Part shown: piece after piece, positions 12,501-23,000 of the stretch
How positions within the stretch are numbered: position 1 is the stretch's first letter
Layout of the letters: each line of letters opens with the position of its first letter
Assembly (NCBI RefSeq): GCF_021155765.1
Contig: NC_060108.1
Location: forward strand, 16,331,025-16,395,024
Length of the DNA stretch: 64,000 nucleotides
Direction: 5' to 3'
Source: Diprion similis
Taxonomy: Eukaryota > Arthropoda > Insecta > Hymenoptera > Diprionidae
Translations under genes and position numbers: made by a program
Notes under the pieces: generated by a model
The model's input: the letters and a program-made list of their open reading frames with translations, nothing else
The model's database searches: none
What the model was told of the DNA's origin: nothing

Positions 12501-15500
12501 AGATATTGAGCTAAGAGGAACTAAAAATAGCCTATCGAACAAAGTTAACTCAAATGACCGTATAAATAGTTGCATCAGTTGAACGCGTGTATCACGAAAT
12601 CTGACGGTGATAATTTTTGACTTATATAATAAAAATTCGTGGCGCCACGTCGAGGAACTTGACTGGTTTGATTTATTTTCACGTTTCTCTCTCTCTTCTT
12701 ACACTAAATTCGTATTTATGCCAGTTGTTCTTACGTCTCGAAATATCAGAATGCACGTGCAACGCTTCAGCATATTTGATATATATTTGTATAATAAATT
12801 GACGGTTCAACTGCTGCGCGAAATGGTTCCCTTATCAAATTGAGCCGAGTGATAAACTTCGTTTCAATTTAATTTTTTTCTCATTACGTTCTCAAGCATC
12901 CTCAGTTTTTTCTCCTATACCTCATTATCCGAATATTCGTATGTACATGTAATGGAATTAGAACCGTGAGTCGCCTGATTATTCTCCGGTTATCGCGGGG
13001 TGATGAACGTCGGCATCACGGCCGTTTTTTTCGCTCTTTTTTTCGTCGAATCTTGTTATTCTTCAACTTTTTTATTAATCCATACTCCCAATATCACGGT
13101 TTCGTTGACATACTTTTCTATAACGAACATGGAGCGTATGATAAACTATGTATAAGCGGTCCGAAGCGATATCTGACCACATATATGTACGAAATGTGAG
13201 GCATATGCTGATAAAATCCCGTAAGATTGTCAGCAAAATTCTTTTTTGTCTTTACTGTATTTTACATACTAAAATTACTCCCTTCCTTTGTCGCTGTAAG
13301 TTTCCAGCTCTCGTGTTACGCAACTCTTACTTCCCTCGACGAATGAAATACGAAAAAGAGACGGGAAACAGAAGAGGCGAAACAAAGACAACAGATTAGC
13401 AAATATCGTAAGAGTGTAGCGTACAATATTCGTTTTTTGTCGACGGAATTTCGTCCATCATACACTATCGGACGTTTTTGATTATCTGCTCAAGAATTAA
13501 ATTTCTCATTTATAATTTGTAGATAAAAGTTAAGTGTGACTTTGCTGTTTCATTGAACGTAGTGAAATTTTCAAAAAATTCAATCCGTGGATATTTTTGA
13601 TTTGAGATTTTTTATATCTAACGTCCCGAACTTGACATTCTACGCAGAATTAAATAACATGTTTTTTTACTGCGATCGATTAACCATTTCAAATTTATCG
13701 AATACGCGTCAGTGTCACTTCAGTCGTAGCAAAAGAAATGAAAAAAAATAACAGTAACAATAATCAGGATTTTTTAATTCTAGGGTATTTTTTGCAAACA
13801 TTGCACAAGTTTGTGTTCGTAGGTAACTTTAACGCGTGCATTGCATCCCGCGAGAGTTACTCGAATTTTTGCAACTCGCTGGAATAATTTCATTTTCATA
13901 AAATCCAATTGCATGATCAAGTTATAGTGAATCGATAACAACGCAAGTGTATATATATATATATATGCATATATATATATTCTCTACACACGAACGAGTT
14001 CGTCAGCTGGGTAGGATACCGATGATAGTTTATGAATGAAATTTTTAAGCGTGGGCCGGTCCATCTATAATTGGGCGAGCAGCTGTGCATCGACGCAGAG
14101 GTTTCTTAGTTCGAATATGCGATCATAGAGAATGCTGCACCTACGGAAGTCAGCTTCAACAGCAAGATAAAGTCAGTGCACTGTTCTGAAGTCAGCTCCG
14201 ATTATAAGCGAAGGGTTCACCGACGCCTCTTCTACCGAGGCATCGAAATCCCCTGATATATCCTACGTATGAGTTATTAATTGAAACTGGACAATTTATA
14301 CGAACGCCTGAGATGGAACAGCCATCGTTTCTGTATGGCAAGCACGAGTGAATGAGAGAGAGAGAGAGAAAAATAAATAAATAAAAAATAAGGAAAGGCG
14401 GCATACTGGAGAGACCGAAAAATAAAAGATCAAGTTAATTGCTCCTGGAAATTTGCACAAAGAGCCAGTTTCCTGGCTACCACGCAGATGCGTGGGGCCG
14501 GGTTTGCATATCCGCTATCAGACGAACGTGGCCTGTTGTACTCGCTGATGATCCCTGTCCCTATTTTCATATCTTATCAGTATGAATTCTGGCCTGATTT
14601 GAAATTAACGATTTCGTAACTATCAAATTAATTACACACGATACGTTTTACCCTTTCCGTTTAGCGTTACAAGCGTAAGCAATGTTACATCATTCATTCG
14701 CAATTATTCCCGCCAACGTCGCCACGCAGCACAGATCGAACTATTGTTTATACTTATGCGCACACATGTACACGCTGCCCACGTGTTACTATATATAAAC
14801 TAAAAACATGATTAATACAGTATATATTTCAGTATATTTGCCTAACGGGACGAAAGGAGGAAAAGATGAAATCTTTCGACATATTCTTGTCGCGAATATT
14901 TATCACTTGCGCAAATAAATATCGTTTTTAGTAGTCACATCGATACATTGATGTCGCTTTATTTATCTATAAATTATTAGAATTGAATGATGCGGATATG
15001 GCCATGGTCGATCGCTGTTCATGAACTGGCGAAGATCATCCGTTATTCCTTTTGATCAGTGCAACGCCCAGCCTCCCATGCCTCCTGCAGTGCAACCAAA
15101 AAAGGACGTGTACCAGCTCACGTGTCCTGCACGCTGACACATTGCGCTCTGGGCTGTTGCAACTGCGCATGCTCTCTATAGATACACATGTGTGATACAC
15201 GTGCGTATGCTACAGGTATACGTAGGTTATGAGTTATATAATCTTGGCGAGGATATGAATGAATCGCAAAATTTGTCAGCAAATTCCGGTAAAATATCTA
15301 CATAACGATTACACTATACAGCTCGATAATTTACCAAGTGTATAGTATATGCATATCCATATCCATGCATATAGATTTCAAATAATTTTGAACGTATCAC
15401 AGACGCATAATGAGATCTGGGGCATAGGAGCTGCGAATGCTTACAATACACATGGTTGAGAGGAATAGTGATCGGTGATACAGCACGTATTTGCAGTACG

Positions 15501-16291
15501 TAAATGACGACATGTGTAAAAGTCGGTGCGATGTGTACCGTTCACTGTATGCAACACCGTGATAAGTTTTATATACACACCTATATTGTTGTTGTTGTTG
15601 TTGTTATTATTATTATTATCATTATTATTATTATTTTTATTATTGTCATTATTATTATACATAGATCTAAAACGATTTCAGTCTTCTCGCGCTGTAGCAC
15701 ATGAAACCAAAGCATTTAGCCTTATTTTTTTTTGTCTACATTATTTTATTTTTTTAGAGTCTTCCTATCACTGCTTAAACTATCACATTTCCTCATTAGC
15801 CCAGTCTAATTGTACGTTATCATCAAGACCGAATGGTGAACTGATAAAAAATAGTAAAGAAATACAAATAAATATAAAATGTAATGAAGTGAAAAAGGAA
15901 TAAGACGAATAAAATTCAAAAATGAATGATAATAGATAAGAGAGGATTGAGAATCAAATAAAATGAAATGTAAGGCGATGAGAAATTTGAAGCACATGTC
16001 AAAGTCACGAGGGGGTGGCTGAGCTCCGGAGCGATAATTGTCAGAGGTCAAGGGTCAAGTCTAATGACAGGTGAAACGATCGGCACAGATCGTCGATAGT
16101 AAGCGGATCGTGGTGTGTACTTATAGGCATAATGACAAAGAATTAGTATATGGTGGACTTACCACGGCGTCGGTGGGTGTCAGGTGATTGGCAATAAGGA
16201 GGATAAAAGCTGTGGCGAAGATCGTCAGCCGGGTCGATGCGTACCTGGAGGGTACGACAACGGTATCGGAGGACAGCGGGGACGGCGGCAT
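345..16291 (-). CDS. Col4a1 (Cg25C): Collagen IV alpha-1 chain, 5' part (partial gene)
   Basis: This chain is a secreted basement-membrane collagen that should trimerise with the neighbouring alpha-2 chain. Thirteen coding exons read in one frame with GT/AG introns: 16163-16291, 8550-8741, 3554-3598, 3115-3336, 2914-2976, 2607-2843, 2253-2414, 2037-2163, 1774-1923, 1508-1684, 1137-1301, 665-1014 and 345-600. Together they give 758 residues plus one base. They encode a signal peptide, a Cys-containing 7S start and an interrupted Gly-X-Y helix. The exon ending at 345 leaves a split codon at a GTACAT donor, so the gene continues beyond base 1; the remaining helix and the NC1 domain are outside the window. 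I call it alpha-1 because the divergent partner has an alpha-2-type NC1 domain and insects carry one such pair head to head. That step is inference, since its own NC1 is not visible. Confidence 0.93.
3599..8549 (-). other. col4a1 intron 2 (about 5 kb)
   Basis: AT-rich intron between the 7S exon and the first small helix exon. Apart from the relic-like exon at 3921-3999 I find no convincing coding segment on either strand. Open frames here are short and lack family motifs or splice context. Enhancers may be present but cannot be read from sequence alone. Confidence 0.7.
3921..3999 (-). pseudogene. Relic-like collagen exon inside col4a1 intron 2
   Basis: On the minus strand a pyrimidine-rich tract and a good acceptor (ending TCTTCAG) precede an open frame reading [14 protein letters not shown], then [11 protein letters not shown] and a stop. 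The Gly spacing is collagen-like with one break. The frame needs a one-base overhang that the upstream exon (ends in phase 0) does not supply, and I see no strong donor. It could be a decayed exon, a rarely used alternative exon or chance similarity. Confidence 0.3.
8550..8741 (-). CDS. Col4a1 (Cg25C): col4a1 coding exon 2: 7S region
   Basis: The exon has 64 codons, with acceptor TTTCAG and donor GTAACT, phase 0 at both ends. It starts [18 protein letters not shown], the cysteine-rich lead-in to the triple helix typical of collagen IV 7S domains, which join four protomers by disulfide and lysine-derived bonds. Regular Gly-X-Y follows ([13 protein letters not shown]). I see three cysteines before the helix, against four in the vertebrate alpha-1 chain as I recall it. 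The exon lies between two very long introns. Confidence 0.88.
13949..13980. repeat. TA-rich dinucleotide microsatellite
   Basis: Two TA runs joined by GC at one point (a TATGCATA centre), inside col4a1 intron 1. Confidence 0.9.
14354..14369. repeat. GA dinucleotide microsatellite
   Basis: A short uninterrupted GA run in col4a1 intron 1. Confidence 0.85.
15587..15659. repeat. GTT/ATT trinucleotide microsatellite
   Basis: A GTT run passes into an imperfect ATT run with a few substitutions, in col4a1 intron 1. It creates long spurious open frames of poly-Leu, poly-Ile or poly-Asn. Confidence 0.92.
16163..16291 (-). CDS. Col4a1 (Cg25C): col4a1 coding exon 1: start and signal peptide
   Basis: This exon holds the start codon (complement of 16289-16291) and 43 codons ending at a consensus GTAAGT donor. 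The product begins MPPSPLSSD and has a hydrophobic core [15 protein letters not shown] at about residues 23-37, followed by small and polar residues. That is a signal peptide with a longer than usual n-region. A Met start nearer the core is not available in this frame. The next exon begins in phase 0 with Val-Cys-Gln. Confidence 0.85.
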
Positions 16292-17502
16292 CGCTGAACC
16301 CTGCCGTCGGATGCAGTAGTTATGTATTGTATTTTTTCTCTTGTCGGGATGCGTCAGAGCGGGTTTACGGTGAAACGAAACTCGAAACTAAAGAACGGTC
16401 CAAGACTAGCGAGGCGCAATCCGCATCTTGCCTCGTTCGAAAGGGCTTCGCGGCTCCTCGCAGCTTGCGGCTGTATCGCAGCTTTGCTTCGTCTCGGTAT
16501 TCGCCTTCCTCGCCTTCCTCGCCTTCCTCGCCTCCTCGCCTCCGCCGAAGAGAAGAGAACACACCCCGTTAGCCCCGCCGCTCTCGCGCTCTGCGCCAAC
16601 GCCGCGATCCCGGCTCTATCACCACGTACCGGCCTCGACTACAGCCTCCGGAGGTCCCGCGGCCGATTCTTACGCCTCCGCCGCCGTTTCGTGTTCTATA
16701 TCGGCCGTCTCGCACCCAGGCAGACCCAGAGCGGCCAGATCTCGACCCAAACGCAGAACGGCCCCGGAGTGTCGTGCAGCTGCGAGGAGAACCGCGCACC
16801 GCGATACCTCCTCCTCACGGTTCTCTAGGACCGGCGTTATTTATCTTGTTCTCTCGTTTATACGCGATCTTTATCGCGGCTCGATCGCTCCGCAATATTT
16901 ATACGCGTCCGCGATATTCGTACGAGATCACCACTGTCCATACACGCGTAGCTTTCTGTGCGGTTCGTTTCCTTTTTCTTTTTCTTTTTTTTTTCCTTTA
17001 TCTCATCCCTCCCTGATTCGTCGTCTCGTCCCCTCTACTCTACTCTACTCGTTTTTATTTTTAATGTGTTTTTTTTAATGTTTTTTTTTCCTCCTTATTT
17101 TCGCCTTCCGCGCCCCGGGTCTTAGTCTAGCCGACGTTGTCGCGAGGCGCGAGAGTTACTTCTGCGGGACGTATATCTTTATCGTCCTTTTACCCGCGTA
17201 GGAACTTTAGTTTGCGTGGCTCTCTTCGTACGCACGGATCCCCCGGTCGCACTTACGTTATACGCCGCGGCTCCGCCTACACCTTGGATAACTCGCGCAC
17301 TAAGCGACGGAGAGGCCGCCCTGGATGGGGACGGGTAGAACGGGTCCACCACGTCCGTCTCAACTGATTCTCTTCGCTTCCCAGCGGTGGCAACCGCCCG
17401 ATATTTTACTGTCTCGACTGTCCGTTGTGCGGAGTTAATAGACTGCCTCTGCACAACGAGTGTACGAATTCCTAGACCCCGGCGAGGACTGGGGTGGTCG
17501 AA
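16292..17502. promoter_or_regulatory. Divergent promoter and 5'UTR region of the collagen IV pair
   Basis: These 1.2 kb separate the start codons of the alpha-1 (minus) and alpha-2 (plus) genes. The sequence turns GC-rich between about 16.43 and 16.82 kb and again at 17.10-17.35 kb, in contrast to the AT-rich introns, and is rich in CpG. A CTTCCTCGC-type short tandem repeat lies at about 16.50-16.54 kb, and a TTTATACGCG element sits near 16.90 kb. I cannot place the transcription starts. A single shared control region is known for collagen IV pairs in other animals; here it follows from the layout. Confidence 0.7.
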
Positions 17503-18197
17503 ATGACCCGGTTAGGATTGCGGTGAGTGGAAATTAATTCATTTTTTTCAAAATCATTCTTTTTATTTTTCATTCAATTTTTCTCATTTCAATTTTTACA
17601 CATTTTCCTCCGCATCATTTCATACTGTAACTTCAAATCTTTTCTATTACCGGTTACGAGTTTCGTAAATGTATACACATCGTATGCCGATCTTCACGAT
17701 CGCAATCTGAAGGTTTCTTTTCTTGGTTCAATTTGCTTTCGGTAAATATATGATTTGTTTGCTTTTTTGATTTACTGACTCACCCTCGGCACCGGCTTCT
17801 TAAAAAAATCTCTTCAACTTGAAAAGACGAAGAGTCGGACTTTTAGTCTTACGATAAATCGGCGTATAATATGCACTCGTCTCAATCGATCGTGTGAACA
17901 CGTGCTGATTGATACTCCGTGAACCTTTCGCTGTTCTTCACGAAGACGATAATTCTTGCCTCTCTGATGGAGAGATATTTGAAACATTTTACTCAGAGAT
18001 GGTGAATACTTTAAATGTTTTGTGAAGAAAAATGCACTGTTGGCGATTCAATTCGGCGGAAATTAATAAGTGGAATGATTTTCGCCTTCGTCCAATCTCG
18101 ATTATTCAAAATTACTTTTCGTGGTGGTCTAAATCATTGATCCTCATTTTTCAGAGTCCTCGCGTCCGTAGCTTGCTTGACAGTTATCGTCAAAGGG
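17503..18197 (+). CDS. vkg (Col4a2): col4a2 exons 1-2: split signal peptide
   Basis: Exon 1 (17503-17522) holds the start codon and 20 bases before a GTGAGT donor. Exon 2 (18155-18197) follows a TTTTTCAG acceptor and ends at GTAAGT. Joined, they read [21 protein letters not shown], here described as MTRLGLR followed by a hydrophobic core [12 protein letters not shown], which is a short signal peptide. I chose this start because no other upstream frame splices in phase to a hydrophobic leader. The intron between them is about 630 bases. Confidence 0.82.
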
Positions 18198-19967
18198 GTA
18201 AGTTCGCAAAAACAATCTAGATATATTAACTGTAAATAAAGTCGAGCGATTTCGATATGCGTTTAATTACCAACCACTTATAGTACATAATTCTACACAC
18301 GTTTGGATGGTCGAGTTTATGCACATAGGTAGGCTCTTCATTACCCACACGTTTATTCAATATTCCATTTTTGAAACATCATCTTCAATCAAAGATAAAA
18401 ACCAGTTTATAACGCGACCTAATTTCCTTCAATCACGCAGGTGCGCCTGTATACCTGCAACCGGTTACGCAGATCCGCGTCACTTGTTGCGGTTCTTTTA
18501 CACCATTGAATGTGTAGCATGTGTGTATCTACTTATAATAGTATAGTATCTCTGATACAAGTATGTTTCATTCATTATACCCGCATGGCGTAAGATCGGA
18601 AATTGTTTTCAATATTAAGGCTGCCAGTCCAGCGCCTAATATTGCGTAGCACACTGCAATTCAATGCGAGAATCTGTACACCAGGACAATCTGGCTTTCA
18701 TATTTTATTCCAACATATATCATTGGAAAAAATGACGTAAAGTGGTCATTCGAACAGACATCCATGGTCGATAACCCGTGATTGTATAAATTAATTCCAT
18801 TTATTTTTTCTTCTCCCAATCTTTCACGCACATTCATCGCTGTTACATTAATGCAAAAATTTCAAAATAATAAAGTGTGCAAAGATGTAGATCCGGAGTA
18901 AAGTAGATGAATTCGTATGACGTATGACGATACCTTTGTAAATATAGCAACAAGGCGATGTGCAGGCTCTCGATACTGACGACTAGTCCGCCTACGGAGA
19001 TTTGCTGGCATATGAGCTTTGCCAAGGCCCAACCGCCGCGCCGCGGCAGCGGGATGAGGCCCATTGACATGTACAGTCCCACCACTATCTCGCGAACTGC
19101 TTCAAACGCGGGGGCGTAAAGTGGAGTGCGCGAAGTCGTTACTCACGATTGAAAATAGCCGCCAGGGCAATTTTATTATCCCAAGCGTGATCACTTTGCG
19201 TCGCGATCTAATTATTGAATTTTACCCACGAACGCAGATACAAAATCAAAATCAAATTTGCATTTTAAATCGCTATACACGTATAAATTGCCGGTGGCAT
19301 AATACGGCCAGCTAATATAATTGCCAATAAATGTATGATGTGTGGTTTTGTAATCGCGTCTTAGACTTGTTTACGTAACGATTTGGGACGGGATCTCAGG
19401 ACGATGGTTTGCATTCCACTGATAATTTGGTGAGGGTTGATAATAACCGAGCATATATATTTGCGTAATAATTATTGCTAGTGACTGAGCGGCCGCGGCG
19501 GCGGTGGCGGTGGCTTCGGGTTGCGTAAATTATAATTTCACGCGCTAGCCGATAAAAGGGACGATATTCTTGAACCGTTTCAAGAAGATATCTCCTATCT
19601 GGGATATGAAAATTAGGTTACTTCCATTGAACGTAATAGGCGCGTACGTACGTCCACGTATACATACATGCATGTTTGTGTAAACATGTGTAATTATGTA
19701 TCATGCGATTATGACAACTTGTTCCAATTTTCGTGCGCGACATTCACAGATATTATGGAAGATAGATGCGAGATAAAATTGATCGTAATGACTGCTAGTA
19801 ATGTAACCCTTCTTATCTAGGTCACGTTCTTGTAACTATAAATAAGTATGCGTAAATCTACAATAACGTTGACTCGGGGCTGATAGTTGTTATGTATGCA
19901 TATAATACTTTTATTACGTATCATACTACATCAATTATAAAGCTGCAAATGATACACCGAAAAGAGC

Positions 19968-20010
<43 letters not shown>

Positions 20011-23000
20011 TGCTTGAAAGCTGAACATAAACTTAATTTATATATTGATCAGATGCTCGTTTACTCCGTTGCTTATTGTTTGATACAATTTATCAAGGGT
20101 TTCATTGTTCAATAAACGGGGGCACGGCCAGCCAAGATACATATAGTTAATGAATGACCGGTGATTTCAATGCGGAGTATAATTACAAATCAGTTGAAAA
20201 ACTATTTTTCTATACGAGCCATTATTTCTTTCTAGTAATTTACTTCTTTTGTGGCTGCTGCACCACCGCTTGTCAATCGAGAGATTATTCTACTATCTCT
20301 TGCACTTCCTGTCAGACTGCGTAGTTCTCTATTATTCAAGTGAGACCACACGAACAAGACAAAGATCTTCTGCGAAGCCTGAATCACCCTTTAGTTAGAT
20401 AAAAAGTTATAATGAGATGTATACTGTGTATATACGCGCACATTTATTTGTTGGTTTTAACTAAAGCGTAAAATCTCTTGAGTAATCGTCTTACGTGCAA
20501 ATCACTAAGACTATATTGATTATCAGTTTAGACTTCTCGATATGCATTGCCTAAGTTCAGTTCTTGGTTTGAGATCCTTGCCCCACGTAATCCGGAGAAC
20601 GATTCAAGTTTAAACGGGTATGAAAAACTTTGAGCAAAAGGTCAACCACTTACATAAACCTTCTACCGTCCCAATGATGACTCAATCTCGCACACATGCG
20701 CATATGCTAATTGACGTAATGTTCGATATGGTCTTGCATCAAAACGTGACTCCAGCAGGTGCAGCTGGAAACGACAAGGGTATTCACAATAATTTGTGTA
20801 TCGGCTAATCAATTTGAATTTCTTTTAGCAAAATTACACGAACACGTTACGAGAGCCTCAGCCAGTAGTCCCAGTGACTCGAGGCGATATAGGAAAACCT
20901 GATGATTACGACGACGGATACTATGGAAATTACGATGCTGATGGACGTCCGATTGATCCAGTTGACGAAGGTTGGTAGCGACTATTTGCTACGGCTTGAT
21001 GCATTTCCTTTTTTCATTCTGAAAGATAAAATTTTCACTTGGTTCACAGATGCGAATGACTGGGATGATCGATTGTCGCCAAATCTGACGACCGGAGGAA
21101 CCTTTTACAATTACAGAAATACTGGTCGAGACGGTTCTCGCAGCAGCAGTCGTTTATATGGGAATGATTACGGCAGGGGTGGAAGTGCAGGAGGTTACTA
21201 CTACAATAGCAGCACTACAAGAAGTGGGGGAAATCCTTACTCATCAACCTACGATACGTCCAGTGGGTACGGTGCTGAAGGCGGCGCCACTGATCCTCGT
21301 GGCTCATCCTACGTTTATGGTAGCGGAGGTCCATCCGGAGGCTCAACTTCCAACAGTCGGTCTGGCTCTGCGGTCGATGGTGGTGCTGGAGGCGGAGGAG
21401 CAGGGCGTTCACCTTACTATGGACGGAGCAATCCGTACTACGAAAGCCGTGGTGCAGACAGAAGATACCCTTACGGAAGTTCAAATTCCGGGTCTCAACC
21501 CAGTGGAACTCCCAACAGCGTAGGATCAGCAGGTTCTTCCACCGATAAAGAAAATGATCCGTACTACGCAAGCCGTGGTGCAGACAGAAGATACCCTTAC
21601 GGAAATTCAAATTCCGGGTCTCAACCCAGTGGAACTCCCAACAGCGTAGGATCAGCAGGTTCTTCCACCGATAGAGAAAATGATCCGTACTACGCAAGTC
21701 GGGGTCGAGACAGAAATTACCCTTACGGAAGTTCAAGGTCCAGGTATCAACCGAGTGGAACTCCGATTAGCGTAGCAACAGGAAGCACAACTACCGATAG
21801 ACAAAACGATCCGTACTACGGAAGGAGAGGAGGCGAAGGAAGCGACTCTTCCGTAGGTTCGAATTCTGGGTCCCGGCCTGCAGTATCTGTAGACTCGGCA
21901 ACATTAGGAACATCGTCAACTGGTGGACGCAATGACCCATATTATGGTCGCGGGGTTGGAGGACGAACATCTGGAGGAGAAGGTGGAGATGGTTCAGTGG
22001 GAAATCGGGGATCTGGAGGCGACAACTACGCCAACAGAGTTGATGATGGTTACGGTAACTATGGACGACGAGACGACGGAGATACGAATTATCCAAGTAG
22101 CTACGTTGCAGTTCCTATACCCGGTGCAGCCAAGAATTGTACATCAGGCTCTGGATGCTGCGTTCCCAAGTGCTTTGCTGAAAAAGGATCACGTGTAAGC
22201 ATCTGTCTCGTGGTGGCGGTTTTTGCATGGTTTCGATAGAAGAGAATGTAGGTGTGTACCAATTAATGCTATGTATAAATTTTCAAGGGAGCACCAGGTA
22301 TACTTGGTCCAGTGGGACCCAAGGGTCAGCGAGGTTTTCCTGGTCCGGAAGGACTGCTTGGACCTAAGGGTTCGAAAGGAGATCCGGGTCCGCAGGGACT
22401 TCGTGGACCAAAGGGAGATCGAGTGAGTGTTTATTGGTTACCAGACTAGCTTCGATAGCAAATTTCAGAGCTGTTGAAAATTCGTGGTTCGCATTGTGTG
22501 TTATCAGGGTAGAATGGGAGTTCCCGGACATCCTGGTGTCAATGGTCGACACGGAGTTCAAGGAGCCCCAGGAGCGGCTGGACTGCCAGGTCGCGATGGT
22601 TGCAATGGAACTGACGTGGGTTTTTTTTTTGTACAATTGTGTCAGTTATTTCACCGGCTCAATATATTTACAAATTGTCGATCATATGTATGTAGGGATT
22701 CCCTGGTGTTGACGGTCGACCCGGTGAACCTGGACCTCGTGGTTTCAAAGGAACGCCTGGTCCCAAGGGTGAAAAGGGTATTGCAGCTTACGCAGGATCA
22801 TTCCCGGTAGGGCAGAAGGGAGAGCCAGGTATTGATGGAGTTCCTGGGCCTCAAGGTCTGCCAGGTCCTGAAGGAACCCCCGGATTTCCGGGGCCAAAGG
22901 GTGATACAGGACCAGTGGTAATTATCATTATCAGTAAATGTACTTTCACCTCGATTGTGGAGTATCGACTGAACTGAGATTGAATCCGTCATTTTTCAGG

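Larger units (their letters stand above)
8742..16162 (-). other. col4a1 intron 1 (about 7.4 kb)
   Basis: Long first intron separating the signal-peptide exon from the 7S exon. It contains short AT and GA microsatellites (near 13.95 kb and 14.35 kb) and a GTT/ATT trinucleotide tract at 15.59-15.66 kb. I find no coding exon. A less AT-rich patch at about 15.05-15.18 kb has several CACGTG-like and CAGCTG-like E-box sequences and could be regulatory; that is inference. Confidence 0.7.
18198..20828 (+). other. col4a2 intron 2 (about 2.6 kb)
   Basis: Apart from the antisense island at 18934-19142, the intron contains a GCGGCGGTGGCGGTGG-like GC-rich patch near 19.49 kb and a GA microsatellite at 19.97 kb. 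No further collagen-like exon is visible in it. Confidence 0.7.

Noticed and set aside
15441..15903. Open frames with poly-Asn, poly-Leu and poly-Ile
   Set aside because: They are translations of the GTT/ATT microsatellite.
16322..17078. Overlapping long plus- and minus-strand open frames of up to 216 codons
   Set aside because: They sit in the GC-rich region between the collagen start codons, where stop codons are rare in every frame. They are Arg/Ser/Pro-rich low-complexity products with no family match or splice context.
20902..21049. Reading through from an ATG at 20902 into the col4a2 extension as an independent 445-residue protein
   Set aside because: The first part is exon 3 in a different frame plus intron sequence; the phases of exons 3 and 4 join at 20970/21050 and give a signal peptide upstream.
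21215..22096. Minus-strand frames of 173 and 101 codons with internal repeats
   Set aside because: They are the antisense shadow of the 126-bp repeats in col4a2 exon 4.
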